A DNA stretch of 64,000 nucleotides from Circinella umbellata (lineage: Eukaryota > Mucoromycota > Mucoromycetes > Mucorales > Lichtheimiaceae). The position numbers and the translations under genes are program-made. The notes below the pieces were generated by a model. That model did not search any database and was not told the origin of the DNA. It was given only the letters and a program-made list of their open reading frames with translations. Every line of letters begins with the position of its first letter. Within the stretch, counting starts at the first letter, position 1. Of this stretch, positions 45,535-59,600 are shown in pieces. The stretch spans positions 310,001-374,000 of the forward strand of contig JAIWNF010000014.1 in assembly GCA_025093555.1 (NCBI GenBank), read 5' to 3'.

Positions 45535-46972
45535 TTAAAAAAGTTCATGTGAAGGATCGAATAACATGCTAACACTTTCACCATTATGAATCCTCCTTAT
45601 GGCTTCAGAAAATAAAGGTGCTACTGGGAATGTTGCTATTTTGCTACAAAGTTTGGTATGTTCTTCTTGAGGTACGGAATCACTGACAATGACTTTATCA
45701 AGATAACTTTTTTCAATCCGGTCTAATGCATCTCCACTAAATATACCATGTGTACAAATACAATAAATTTCCTTTGCACCATTCTCATGAAGTAACTTGG
45801 CGGCCTTGATAATCGTAGTTCCCGTGTCAACAATATCATCTATAATTACTACTCTTCTCCCCCTTACATCTCCCACCAACATCAGATCATGTTTCTGTGG
45901 TTTATCAGGTCGGCGACGTTCTTTATGAATGAGTGCGAAATCCATATGTAATTTTTCGGCTATTGATGTGGCTCTATCATTTGATATAATTAAGTTCATT
46001 GATCAATTTTTTTTTTTTTTGATCAAGATAGAAAAGTGTGAAGATAGTAGTGAGAGAAAATATAGGGAAATAAATTATACCTTTTAGCACCACCAGCATC
46101 GGGAGATACGAGAACAACATCTTTATAATCATAGATATGTTGTTGAATATACTTTATCATAATCGGAAATGCCGATAAGTTGTCAACAGTGCAATCGAAG
46201 AATCCTTGATATTGTGGATCATGTAAATCGAGTGTAATAATATGATCCGCACCTGTATTTTTTTGTTTTTTGTTTTTTACATATATTATATAAGTCTTAC
46301 AGTATTAGCTATTTTAATCTGTCTAAAGGCTGAATCCAGTTATAATTATTATTTACCTGAACAAGTTAAAAGTTCCGCAACCAATGTGCCTGATCTAGCA
46401 ACCCACTGACGATAACCTCCACTTGTGGATGGATTATCATAAAATGAACCTGTGGGTCCTGTCATGGCACTACTTAGACGAAAGATCTCCTGACCCATGA
46501 GTTCGAGACCATTCATTTCTTCAGCTAACCTCGTGGCACCACCCGTTGTACCAAAATCGCCAGCTCTTGGAGTTGTAGGGTGACTACCTTTTGGAGTGGA
46601 AGGAATGGTCTTTGGTGTGGATGGTACTGTCATTGGAGGAGCTCGTGTTAAAGGTGCACCTTTTCCAAAGGGTGCGTCAGGTTGGCGTGAGTATGGGAAC
46701 AAAGGAATAACGGCAGTGACTTTTTTAGCTGATGCTGTTTTGCATGCTTGAATCATGATCAATAATTCCATGAAATTATCATTGACGTGACCACATCCTG
46801 ACTGGACAATGTAAACGTCTTGTTCTCGAACGGATTCATACAACTCCACACGGGTTTCGTTGTTGCTGAACTTTGCAAGAAAGGATTTTCCGGGCTCGCA
46901 TGATAGGCGGTCGCAAATACGTTGTGTAAGCGCTTGATGGGATGATCCACCGAATAAAACAATACCACGCAT
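45535..46972 (-). CDS. Ribose-phosphate pyrophosphokinase subunit with Pro/Thr-rich insert
   Basis: Exons are 46357-46972, 46081-46252 and 45535-45973, giving 408 aa. PRS features: N-terminal [38 protein letters not shown], the catalytic loop SPDAGGAKR and the PRPP-binding loop [13 protein letters not shown], all intact. It makes PRPP from ribose 5-phosphate and ATP for nucleotide, His and Trp synthesis. Standard subunits are about 320 aa; here a roughly 90-residue insert rich in TP-x-(K/R) repeats follows SRQPD, at the place where some yeast PRS subunits have non-homologous regions. Repeated TPK motifs suggest phosphorylation (inference). It starts 244 bp from the divergent BET1 gene. Confidence 0.93.
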
Positions 46973-47216
46973 GAAAAAAAAAAGAAAAGAGAGGATTTGA
47001 AGAAAAGAAGAAGAGAAGGAAGAAAAAGAAAAAGAGCAAAAAAAGATCAAGAGCTTGCTTTTTCTATCCAGGTGGGACCAAAAAAAAAAAAGTGACAAAA
47101 AAAAACATTTAAAGGATTGAAATGGTGCGATGCAACACATTACATCCTCCGCTCTCTCTTTTTTTCTTCCTTTTCTTTATTATTACACATATATATATAT
47201 ATATAATATTCTTAAT
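46973..47216. promoter_or_regulatory. Divergent promoter between PRPP synthetase and BET1
   Basis: The 244-bp region separates the two ATGs in opposite directions. It contains purine-rich runs on the PRS side (a long GAAAAG leader), a (TA)n stretch at about 47190-47203 and CT-rich sequence on the BET1 side. No specific factor site is recognised. Confidence 0.5.
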
Positions 47217-48021
47217 ATGTCACGACAATTTGGTTCACGCAGTGTAAGGTTGGCCAAAAAAAAAAGATAAAAGATAAAATAATAGTAAATGAACTTGACC
47301 ATTATCTTTTTTTTTTTTTGTAATGTCTAATAAAATAGTTTTCAATTTATTTATTAGATCATTTCAACATCTTCATAATCGTTCAGCCCTTTTGGGTGAT
47401 ACTAATAGAACACCATCACCATCACTCTTTGATAATAATTCTCGGTCATCATCTCCTGCGGGATTAATGAAAGAGCAAAAACTGAATGATACTGATTTGG
47501 AATTATTAGAAAGTCAAAGTGATGAACGTGTAACGGGTTTATCAGCCAAAGTACAAACGTTAAAAAATGTATGTCATATAAATTTCTTTCTTCTTCCACA
47601 CCTTCTTTTGTTTCACCACTACTACATGTTTGAAGAGGAGCTTTTCTTTTTTTTTTTTTGCCTTTATCTGCATAAACTAATATATAAATTCAATTACAAA
47701 TTCAGATTACTGGAAAAATTGGGGACGAGATCCGAGCAGGCAATAGCTTACTGGATACTATGGTAAGTTGATTAGAGATTATTTGTTGAAGACCAAGAGG
47801 AGGAGAATAGAAAATTTGCTTCAAGGGTATATCATACTTACTTGATAACCTATATATTTGCGTTTTAGAATAATCAATTTGGAGATACTGGTTCGGTTCT
47901 GGGAAAGACGATGCAGAATTTTAAAATTATGGCAGAAAAGGAATCCGGAGCAACAATGTGTTATTTAGTTTTGGTGATCGTCATAATGGTTATTATTGCA
48001 TACTACTGGTTCTTTAAATAA
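47217..48021 (+). CDS. BET1: BET1 SNARE (ER-Golgi transport)
   Basis: Exons are 47217-47248, 47358-47568, 47706-47762 and 47869-48021, giving 150 aa. A short Ser-rich N terminus precedes the SNARE motif (ESQSDERVTGLSAKVQTLKN, then ITGKIGDEIRAGNSLLDTM). A single C-terminal membrane anchor follows (CYLVLVIVIMVIIAYYWFF), ending FK*. This matches the tail-anchored BET1 layout, including the conserved KxGDEIRxxN core. BET1 pairs with Sed5, Bos1 and Sec22 in COPII vesicle fusion. The first intron needs a weak GTTGGC donor to keep phase; a GTAAGG just before it is out of frame with the next exon. Confidence 0.88.
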
Positions 48022-51000
48022 CATGTTAATCGCAAAAAAAAAAAAAATTATAATATATATATACCATAATATACAATACATATATAATATAACGATTACT
48101 ATTATACTATTAGTTGTAGGAGAGCATATACAGCACTAGAATTGGATGGAAAAGGTTATTAGGATGATTTATATGAAGAAAAAGCGTGTCATGATCTATT
48201 TGAAGGCTGTTGTTTTATTTCAAAATATTTTACTCCACAAATCTTATTGTGTCACTATTTTACATTCAAAGAGCTATAATTTTTTCCCTTAAAAAAAAAG
48301 GAGCACAAACATTGCGAGACAACTGTAAACAGTATGAATCATCTTCTTTGAGACATAAAAGATATAATTGTTTGTTCTCTCTTGATCTATATCAAGGATG
48401 AACTTCCCCTCTTTACAATTTCCATCCCACCATACTGATTCAGATACTTTATAAACTTACCTAATCACTCTAGCTCTACTTTCTTCTCTTTACGTACAGC
48501 GCTATTAGTGTTATAATAAACCTACATTCGAGATCAATCTGCTCTATGCTTTTCTGCTCTCAGCTTCTACTCTTCTACTCTTCTACTTTAAAACAAAAAA
48601 AAATACTACGTACTGTATCTGGTCTTTCTTGTTATACTTTCGTATTACCAGCATTCGGAATAACACATACTTTAAATTTCTTAAAATTGTGAATTTACGA
48701 GGATAGGAATTAGGATATATCATAAGTACAGCAATTTTTCACTAAAATATTTGGAAATCACACTTTGATAGTGCAGAATTGCTTGGGCTCCTTTTACACT
48801 AAATACAGAAAATGATTTAATTTTTCTTGAGCAATATTGTCATAACCAAATAGTTAATAAATCGACACTTGAATGTAGAAACAACGAAGCTATCAAGTTT
48901 ATCGCCCAAAGCTTTTATCGCCGCTAGAACAAGTGCAAAACCGTGCAGCAAAAAAGAATATCTGACAAGCGAAAAGTTTGACTGGAAACTTCTTGGATTT
49001 GCAACTTTCTTATCTTTTTAAGTTTAGTAAGCACTCTGTAATCGAATGAAATGCCCGAACTGATAAGAGTATGACAGAGTACTCACTCATGCTCGTAAAT
49101 TGAAAGTTTCTCGTGTAAACATGCAATAAATATCTCACATACGAGTTTAATTTCTTTCTGGTACCATCAAAAGAACTGTTCTATTATCATATCTATATAC
49201 GTTGACAACTCTTTGGAATGCAAGCGATTCCAATAATGGTTATAGAAAAGAGAAGCTCATTGTAATTGCTCTCTTTCCGTCGAACATGTAGAACTACGAG
49301 TATTATATGCTTTGGACCTCCAATAGATGATTCTACAGCAGTGATCATAGCTGCAACTTTTTAAGTATTATAGCACTATATAGATCCTGCAACTAGTATA
49401 ATGATATCCAGTTTTTGCAATATTTCTATTCTTTTCCGTCTATGTATAGAGTTTGTAAGCAAAAAAAAAAAAAAGTCCGAGACGTATTATAGTATACATA
49501 AGTACAGTAGTGGCTCGCTATAACGACTTGATGATTCTAATTACGGTAGTCGGGTAAAATATTACGTATCTATATGTGGAAAAGAAAAAAAGTAAGTTTT
49601 GAGGCATTGTATACAATATACTAATAGGCAACCTAGATATGATACATGTGGCAATTATAAAAATACTCTCTGTTAGATGTGTCTCATTTGGTTACATCTA
49701 TTTAAAATGCAAGTTGGTCATCATGTATCATAGACTTAACACTATGTACACTACGAAGTATGCAGACGTATTTAACAGAGGTACGTAATACATACTTTGG
49801 TAAATAAAAATTACGCACGTTTTTGTTATTATCGAACACAACACACTGACACAACTTAATTTATAATGACTTATTACTAAACCTTCGGTGTCTACTAGCA
49901 CAATGCGTGGTTGTTATGTTGATTGATGAGCATTTAACGTCTGTTATATGCACAACATATCTTGCACGTACAACAAATCTCTTGGTAAGTACTGATAATT
50001 GTAATAAAACACGGATTTGTCTTACTCATAAGTATATAGACATGTGTGTATGTGTGTGTATGTGTGTGTGTAGATGAGTGGATGAGCGAAAGTGTGTTCA
50101 ACTATGAAGTAGTATAGATTATTATTATTACTATGTTATATTTTTTATTATCATTATTTGTGTGTGTATATACGTGTGCTCTTTCACGACACAATCTTTC
50201 CTGATGAATAAAAGTATTCCAAACTTTATATAATGTCAGCTGCCACCATACAACAAAGAAAAAAACTCACGACTCGAGCTAATAATAGTCTGTCGCGTGT
50301 GCACAACAAGTGATCAACAACTCTATACACATACGGTTTTAACTGGTACTTTCGAATGAGAAAATGTAGTGCTCATATAATATGCAACTGACTATATCAA
50401 AGAAGTATTTTTCCATGGACTGTAATAAGACAGACTTTCAATTATATTCCGTCAAGTCATAAGAGAAAAAATATTATAGTTTAGACGGGCAAAAGAATAC
50501 TCAAGGTATAGTGCATTCACGTCAAATTTTGGTTTTCGAAAATAAAATGTATAAGTAATTGGGTTATTATTATTTGTACAATTGAAGTTCCTTTATTAGT
50601 AGGATAAACAATCAAACGCCAACAACACATGTCATATGTAGATAGGATAACTATTAGGGTGTATAGGTTAAAGCGAACTAAAACTTTTAAGACATGCGGG
50701 GTAAAAAGATTACCTGTAAAATAATAAAGCATAGCAACAAATTTTTATTTTTTGAAAAGGTTGCTATGATAATAAAGATGAAGTGTTGCTCTTTTTCAAT
50801 TATTTGAAAAAGTAATTGTGATGACATATGTATGTTTATATACATGTATAGTAAGTAGTTGGTACAACTACATTAGTGAATCCTCATTTAATCCGAGTAC
50901 AATAACTGTGGAGTTATATTAAGAACCCGCAGACAAGCTCGAACAAATTTATTTTTATGAACTGGGGGTAGTTCGCCAAGTAATCGACATATGATAAATT

Positions 51001-51315
51001 TATATGTCAGCAATTGATCTATAACCATAGTCAAAGTATATAAAAAAAAATAGTAAATTACATATGACACACAAAGCTCTTGAATAAGAAAAAAAAAATG
51101 GTTGCCCCACCTTCCGGATGTTCGGAATGCACACTTGTACAACCTTCTTATGTGCGTCTTATAATTGCCACTGTTTATTTATTTTTTTTCCACACCAAAA
51201 AAAATTGTGGCTTTTTTAATACAAACCCATCGAATATAAAGGCCCTTTTTTTTCCCTTCTCTTTCTTTCGTTATTCTTTAAATAATATACCGCATATATA
51301 AATATATATTACTTT
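48022..51315. other. Gene-poor interval between BET1 and PRS1
   Basis: 3.3 kb of AT-rich sequence with a GT-rich microsatellite (about 50042-50072) and no recognisable gene. Frames near 50517-51142 (minus) lack domains. An A-rich and then T-rich promoter-like stretch lies just before the PRS1 start. Confidence 0.5.
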
Positions 51316-53162
51316 ATGATGCTCAGAAACACAAAAATTTTGGCAGGCTCTTCACACCCTGAGCTTGCTAATTTGGTAAGCAAACGATTGGCTACCCCTC
51401 TTGCCGACACAAAACTTAAGAAGTTTAGTAACAAGGAAACTAGTGTCGAAATTGGTAATAAACGCAACTTATTTTTTTAAGGAGAAACCTCTTATAGAGG
51501 ACTTTCTATATAAAACAACTTGAGTAAGACAAGGAAAAAAAAGGAAGAAGAAAGCTAATGATATAAATGATAAAAATAATAATAATAGGTGTTTCTATTC
51601 GTAACGAAGATGTTTTTATTATTCAATCAGGGTCTCAAGAAATGAATGATAATATTATCGAATTATGTATCATGATTCAAGCTGCACGTATCGGTTCTGC
51701 TAAACGTGTTACAGCTGTTTTACCATATTTCCCATATTGTAAACAAAGTAAACGAAAAGGAAGAACTTGTATTACTGCAAAACGTATGTCTCGCATAAAT
51801 AGAAAAGGAGAAAAAAAAAAGAGTGAAAAGAAAAAAAAAATATATATATATATAAAATTACGCGATGAAAGTGAAACTGGACTGCTGACTATTTTATATA
51901 TGAAATAATTTGGATTATGCATAAAAAAAAAGTTGTTGCCAACATGTTAGCAGTAGCAGGTGTTGATCATATTATTGTAAGTAACATTTATGCAGATAGA
52001 AAACAATTATACCTACTATATTTAATATACCTAATCATAATTATTATTATAGACAATGGATTTACATGCTTCTCAAATGCAAGGATTTTTCCAAAGACCT
52101 GTTGATAATTTATATGCCGAACCAAGCATTGCTAAATGGATTACACAAAATGTTCCTAATTGGCAAGATGGTGTTGTTGTCAGTAAAAATGCAGGTGGTG
52201 CTAAAAGGTAATAAAAACTTATTTAAATATGAATAAACGAAAAAGGAGATATTAAAGGGAAAAAACCCGATTATTTATATTATTGTTATTATAGAGTGAC
52301 TTCACTTGCAGATGCACTTCGTCTTGATTTTGCACTTATTCATAAGGATCGAGCACGTGCAGGTCCCCAAGGTCACAATAGACCCTACAGTGGTATGCCA
52401 AAAGCAAATGGAAGCGTTCGCGTTGCTGAAGAGGATGAAGATTCTGTTAACAATATTGAAGTTGAGGAAGATATTATGATGGCTTCTATTTCTTCACTTA
52501 ATGAAGCTGGTTTAAATGGCGATGTTATGAATGCTGCTGTATCTGTTGTTGCCAATACTGAAGGTGAAGAAAGTACAATTACATTGGTTGGTGATGTCAA
52601 GGGTAAACCTGTATACCTTACAGTAAGTAATATATTTATTCAGTATTATGATTAGTATCACAAATTATGTATACTAACTAAGAATAATGTTAGGATGATA
52701 TGGTAGATAATGTTGGAACCTTTTTGGATGCGGCTGATCATTTGATGAAAAAGTGTGGTGCTGCCAAGGTATACATTATCGGAACTCATGGAGTCTTGAG
52801 TGGTGATGCCGTTGAAAAGATTCAAAATTGCGATAGTGTATACAAGGTAAATATTTTGAAAAAAAAAAAAGAACGGATTTCTTTGATTAAGAAAGTGAAA
52901 ATTTTAATTCATTGTTGTTGTTATTTTTAGCTTGTCGTTACCAACACGTTCCCTATTCCCAAAGAAAAATTGGAAAGATGTAGCAAGTTAGAAGTCATTG
53001 ACATTTCTTCTACTCTTGCTGAGGCAATAAGACGAACTGTAAGTATATATATATATTTATATTTTTATATAGTATAACCATAGTAACAATTGCTAATCGT
53101 TATAATTTTTTTATTAGCATAATGGTGAGAGTGTTAGTTACTTGTTCAATCATGTCAATTAA
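51316..53162 (+). CDS. PRS1: Ribose-phosphate pyrophosphokinase subunit, Prs1 type (diverged PRPP loop)
   Basis: Exons are 51316-51454, 51589-51783, 51933-51976, 52053-52207, 52295-52622, 52694-52846, 52931-53038 and 53118-53162, giving 388 aa. PRS hallmarks: [58 protein letters not shown]. Two catalytic features are altered: the loop reads SKNAGGAKR instead of SPDAGGAKR, and the PRPP loop reads [10 protein letters not shown] instead of DDMVDTxGT. An acidic insert of about 65 residues lies before the loop. The same deviations are known from yeast Prs1, which works in a heteromer. So this subunit may be regulatory or need a partner such as the PRS encoded 4.3 kb away. Two adjacent Met codons open the frame. 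Confidence 0.9.
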
Positions 53163-53687
53163 AGCAAGCAATTTATACAAAATTCATATATATATAAAAG
53201 GGTTTGAATCATTTAAAATAACATAACGCACACCTCCAAATCTCTTCATTTATCTAGCTATTTCATTCTCAACTCATTTACACACACATACTCCTTCCAT
53301 TACAATGCTTTTCTTACCCCCTCCTTTTCAACGTTCCACTTTGGAAAAGAAAAGAAAGGCAGAAAAATAATGAAATTCTTTCAACCCAAAAAAATTCAAC
53401 TGTTCAGGAGTTCGATTCTTTTCTTTTGCCTACTTGATTTATTTTTGAATTTCTTTATCACACACACACACACTATCCCTCCTTCCCTCTCTCTCTCTTT
53501 CGTTCTCTTTCTCTTTCTATCTTTTATAAAACTATACCTTTTAAAAAAAGAAAATATATTGAGAGTTGTATGTATATGTATAGTATTATCGGTTAATTAG
53601 TTATTTTAGAGACTCATTATGGATTGACTTTTTTTTTTTATCCATATATTTTTTCTTTTAAGAAGATTGAGAACAATAGTTTGCATA
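53163..53687. other. Pyrimidine-rich leader region of the BEM2-like gene
   Basis: AT-rich PRS1 3' flank, then CT-rich sequence with (CA)n at about 53460 and a CTCTCTCTTTCG run at about 53490-53520, ending in a T-rich stretch before the ATG at 53688. CT-rich leaders are common to several genes in this window and probably mark promoters. Confidence 0.55.
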
Positions 53688-56600
53688 ATGAAATCAAGAA
53701 AAACAAAACCATCGGCTAGCAACAAATCAGACGAACATCGTACTAGTGCATTATCGTTCTTTAAAAATCGATTGTTCAGCAGCCATGAAACTTCAGCAAA
53801 TAATTCCATAGCAACAGAGTCATCTACTTCCACATCTTCATCGCGTCCAATTTCGCGTAGATCGCCCATATCCATTGATATTCCAAAGTCAGCACAAACA
53901 ACCAGTTGGTCTACTTCAGTCGATCGACCCATCTCTAAATCGTTTGAAGAGCCAATGTACCTGGAAGTATCGCGCAGCACAAGTGATAGTAGCAGCAACA
54001 GCAGCAACACTGTCAAAAAAAACCCACGTCCTGTATCTATGATGGGTTTACGACGTATAACCACCGGTGGTAGTGATAGTTCTGTTACAAGTCCAACTGT
54101 TGTCAAACGACGAAAACCATCAGGTCATAGTGATAAAGATCGTTCTAGTTTGATTATTATAAAAGAAGGTTTTTTATACAAAAAGGCCGACTTTCGAGCG
54201 TTTCACAAGGCACATAATCACCGCGGATGGAAACTATATCGCATTGTTCTACGTGGACATAAACTCTATCTGTATAAACTGTCATCCGAATCACCGCTCC
54301 GATCACTTGTTCCTTCACCTAAGCATCATCGCCAACAACAACAGGCATCTTTAATTTCGCAACAGCAACAACAACAACAACAGCAGCAGCAGCAGGAGGA
54401 AGATCCAGTCATTATTCATCATCCCGCAGATCGTTTTCATGACGAACAATTACGCCGTAGTTACATATATGGAGCAAAATTCAAGGAAGGGAACAAAAAT
54501 GTTGATCTACTGATATTTTCAGAACAAGTTGTCGTTGGCACTTACATTGGACAACAACAATGGAGGGAAGAATTCAGAATTCCTCTTGATCATCTGCGTG
54601 TGGTAAAACGCGGTGACAAGTTAATATTTATAATCGAAAATGACAACAAAGAACGAATGTTTACATCATTTTCGAACGAAGTACAACTAGCTTGGATTAA
54701 TGCGTTTGAATCACAAGCAGGGCTACCAGAAAGCAACATCTGTAAAGAGGATGAAGAACGACAATTGCCTAGCGACAATACACAACTGCATGTAACCACT
54801 GATGCGAATGGCCGACGTATTATATTGGGTGGGACGATCAATGCATTGATTCACGAGTTCCTTACATCAGAAGAGCCTGACAAGGAATACATGAATGCAT
54901 TTCTTCTTACATTTCCCATGTTCACCAGTAGCGCAACAATACGTAGTATTCTTGAAGCTTATATATCACATACACCCCAAGTAGGCGGCCGCATCGTTGA
55001 CTTGGTTCAATTATACTGTACCCATTTTATGCAGGACATTGTGGGTGATGTTGCCAATGGATTGATATTACTTATGGAATCTTTGGAGGAAAATGAACAT
55101 ACTGATGATCAGCTGCGTGACAAAAGTATACGTACAAAGGAATTAGTATTAACTACTGTTAAACGCAATGGGGATGAGGCTGGTGGTGCCGGAATTACAC
55201 ATGAGGCATCTACAGATGCGACTGCTCCGCCTCTTACAATTGATGATGATGATGAAGAAGAATACTATTATGGTGAAACAAAGACAAATACCGTCGAGGA
55301 TATACCAGGGTTTGAAAAACGAACAGCTTCGTTGAATCGACAACGACCGGCTTCTGTCAATTTATCAAATATGCTAATCACAGGATTGACTACAGCATTA
55401 TTTTTGACCATTGATCCAGAATGTTTTGCCGAACAAGTATATTGGTTTCATTTTTCACAACAACGTCAACATGAATCCACATTAATGAACCCACTAACAT
55501 ATGTACCACGACCACAAACATCGCCCCAAGTTGTCAATTCACTCGTATTTACAACGGCATCACCCCACTTCTTGACGAAACTAATACGTAATCAAATTCT
55601 CATTGAATCACAACAAGAGGGTGATATTATTGGGTTGGGAACTGAGAATATGACATTGACACGATCCATGTTACTCGAACATTGGATTCGCGTTGGAATT
55701 GCATTAACAAAGTTGGGCGATATGACGGGTTGGTGTGCTGTTGCTACAGCCATCTGTTCTCTTGGTGTGATCCGACTCAAGGAGTCATGGAAGGCAGTAG
55801 AGCGTAACTTGGTTGCTACTGTGACACAACAATGGGTGGGAATGCTTGCAGAATATGGGCTATTTGCACAAGACATGTGGCTCGAAGGATGGGAAAAAAC
55901 GGTAGCCGTGGATGAATTTGCTCGTATCATGGATCCACCACTTTCAACAGAACAAGAAGGACTACCATTTTTTGGTACATTACGTCAAGCAGTAGACAGG
56001 CTCCGAAAACACCTCAAGAATGAATATGATGATGAACAACATACTATCAATTTTTCTAAATATTGGCGAATTTATCATGTAGTTCGACAAGGTCTTGATA
56101 CATGGACAGCCATGAATCATTGTCGTTTTCAAAAACAAGAAGGGCAGGTCCCTTCGTTCAAAATAGTGGGACCTCTACAAGCATTTTTTGAACATTCTGT
56201 TAATGATTTTATTTCAGTACCTCATGATTTTAAATATTTGCAAGAATGTTCATTGGCATGCGAACCGAGGATTTTTGGGCAGAGCTATGATCGACACCGC
56301 AAATTTGATTCGTTGCACGGAATAGATGTGGCGCCTCCCTCATCAGCCACGCTAACATTCCCAGAAATTCTAGAAGGATATACTTTATTTCAACAACAAC
56401 AACAACAACAACAGTATCAACCACAGCAATCATCGGATTCAGAATTTTCAACATCATCACGATCCCAACAACATTTACGCAAAAAAGGTTCTTGTACCAG
56501 TATCAAATCGGATGAAATGCTTGCTCCTACTACACCCATGAGTGCAACCAGTGCTCCTCATCGACCTGCTCCACATGACCATGGAAGATCTTCACCTCGT

Positions 56601-59600
56601 GTAACCCGAAGAAAAATGTTTCGTCGACGAACCTATAGTTTTCCACCTGGTGGTGCAGGTAGTACTACTAGCTGCAGTATGGGTACAGACACCGATACGA
56701 TTAACAGTAGTAGCAGCAGCACCAAAAAAAGTGAGGAGTATTCCGATACTTATCTTGATTCACTCCACAGCAAAACATGGCTTGGATCACTTATTTCACA
56801 CCGACACGGCAGTTATTCAGCTAAAGCAATTTTGGATGCAGTTCAGCTACGGAAAGATAAAGGAATGAATGATTGTACGTTAGTTGTAGAAAATGGTAAT
56901 TTGATACTTAAAGCATCGACATTAGTACAAGCTGATGATTCAGTGACAAAGAAATCATTAAAGAAAAGTGCATCAGGTGGGTTTTTGGCCCTGGCAGATA
57001 AAGGTAGTTCTGGTATTCGGTCACGATCAGGAACAATCACCAGCATGACCCCGACGACAAGTGAGAAACTTCAAAAGAAGGAGGAGGATGTATCAGAAAA
57101 CAGTAATAGAACCAGTAATAGTAACAATAATAGTAGCCGTAATACCAAAAAGGGTACACCAATTTTTGTAAATGTCAAAGCTGGTCGTCTGGAACGATTG
57201 GTGGAAGTTTTGGTAAACGGTGTTTCTCGATACGACAAAGATATGCGTGATCAATGGCATTTGTCATCACAAATTTTAGATCGAGAATTCAATCCTCAAC
57301 ATCTTGCTCTGGATGAAGAAGAGTATATCAATGTATTTTTTGTAACATATCGCAGCTTTTGTTCAGTTGTAGAATTGTTAGAACTTCTGAGAAATATTTT
57401 CACGGGCGCAGTATCGGCAGGTAGACTTGCAAAACAGCGAAAAACAATTGTGCTCGAAAATGTATTTCAGCCTTCAACAGGGACGGTGAACGCGACGACG
57501 ACAAACGACATTATTAATACAGAAGTCGATTTTGATTGGCGAGTAGTTGTTTCAATACAGCAACGTGTGGTTAGCTTGATGCTGCACTGGATGGAGGAAC
57601 ATTTTTACGACTTTGTAGATGAAATTGAAATTCTCAACCACATTGGTCGATTTCTTCAACAAGCACAAGATGCATTGGAAGCGTGGCGTACAGTAATTCA
57701 ACAATCAACAACGATTGCAGCAAATGATCAACATCTATCTTTGACAGCTGCAAAGCATATTGATCGACAACTTGAAGAGCTGCGAAAACAATTCATTTAC
57801 AAGATTTTAACGCCAAGTTATGATTTAAAAGCGATTGATTATGATATTGGATGCAGTCGAAACGTAGATGAGTTGTACAAACAATTGATGAGTGGGACAC
57901 AAGGTTTTCGCACGACGATAACACACGGTACACGAAAATCTATGGCATTCTCCTTGTCTACACAGCCAATGGAAGATGCACATAACACAAGTCTGGTGGA
58001 TCAGCAATCTGCATCAATACTTTTGAAACAAGCAGATCAATGCGTGCGCCAATTGTTTGCATCTGTGACCCTGCAGGACTGGATTCATACGTTCGATGTG
58101 TTCGAGGCACAATCAAGTGACTTATATGCATGGCTACCTTCCCACAAAGCTTCACAAACACCACCTATGTCAATGACATTGTCACCTGTACAAGATGCCC
58201 CAACAGCTCAGCCCACTGATTATCATATTCCACAGGATGATGTCATGATCTCTGATGTATTCACTGCTATTGAAGGAGCCCGTCGTTCTATTGTGTCACC
58301 ATCAGCGTTTTCAGCTGATGATCTACTATTAGCATTCCCAAGCTCTATTCAATATTTGTATTGCATGCATTTTATTATCCGGAGTTGGGTTATTCACGAG
58401 ATTACGTCCCGTAATATCGATTTCCAAACACGTGTGCAGCGGATCGACAAGTTTTTGCAAATGGTGGTGATTAGCAAATCAGCAACAGAGCGAATGGTAT
58501 TGTTTCCCGAACTCAGAGATGTCGAGGATCGCCCTAGACGAGTCCCTGGTTTTGTCGAATATGCAATTGCAAGTGCATTAATTAGTCCAGAAGTACGATT
58601 GTTTTCAAAGGCATGGATGTGTGTTGCACGTCAATATGGGCCACAACCACAGCAACAACCAGAGACATTGGAATGGCTACTCAGCCATGTACAACGGTCA
58701 ATCCACAATAATACTACTAATGGCGTGGACAGCAAAAAATCCGACAGTATGGTATTGCTAGTCCCAAGTGTAGGGTGGATATTTGATCGAATGTTAGAGT
58801 TATGTGCAGCAGTTCCGGACACATATAATTCCAACGAACACATGATTAATTTTGATAAACGGCGCTACGTGTTTCACTTCCTTCAATTGGTAATGAACGC
58901 ACAGATGGATCTTGAGGAGCAGGAACAACAACAAGAAGATAATGAAGATAGCACAACATTGAGAACAAAACAAAAAGAAGGGTATCTTTCTTTTATTATT
59001 TGTCCTCAAATGAATAAATCGACATGGAAGGATTTCAAAGATCATGCCAACAAGGAAAACAAACAAGGAGGATCAGCAGGAGTAGGCGGTGGGACTTCTA
59101 TATCATCTATTCGTGGAGCATCCGCAAAGGGACAACACGGAGTATTTAGCAAATTAGTGAGCGAACAACAAGAAAAACTAAAGCGAAATATTAAAGAACG
59201 GGATCGAATCGACAAGGAGTGGCGTGATTTACAACACAAACTACAGAAGCGACAGAACGAGCAAGCACGATATATAGAAAAGCAAGAACGAAAAAACCAT
59301 AAACATAGCAATAATAATCAGCCTCACTATCATCAACAACATTTGCCAAAGCTCAATTCCTTATTCCGTGGTCTTCGACCGACATCATTATCAACCTCAT
59401 CGTCATCAACATTCAACGCCTCCTCAATAGCAACAAAGTCTCTAACAGATCCCGCTGGTTCGGTTCGGTTTCAGACTGCTAAAGCATCAACAGTAATAAA
59501 CCTTATCCATTCCACAACCTCGGTAGCAAGTGCATATACGAAACGTGATCATGTGTTTCGGATAGTGACTGAAGAAGGAGGACAATCGTTATTTCAAGCC

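Noticed and set aside
47160..47250. Use of the GTAAGG donor at 47244 for BET1 exon 1
   Set aside because: It leaves the next exon out of frame; the GTTGGC donor at 47249 keeps the SNARE frame, though transcript data could change this.
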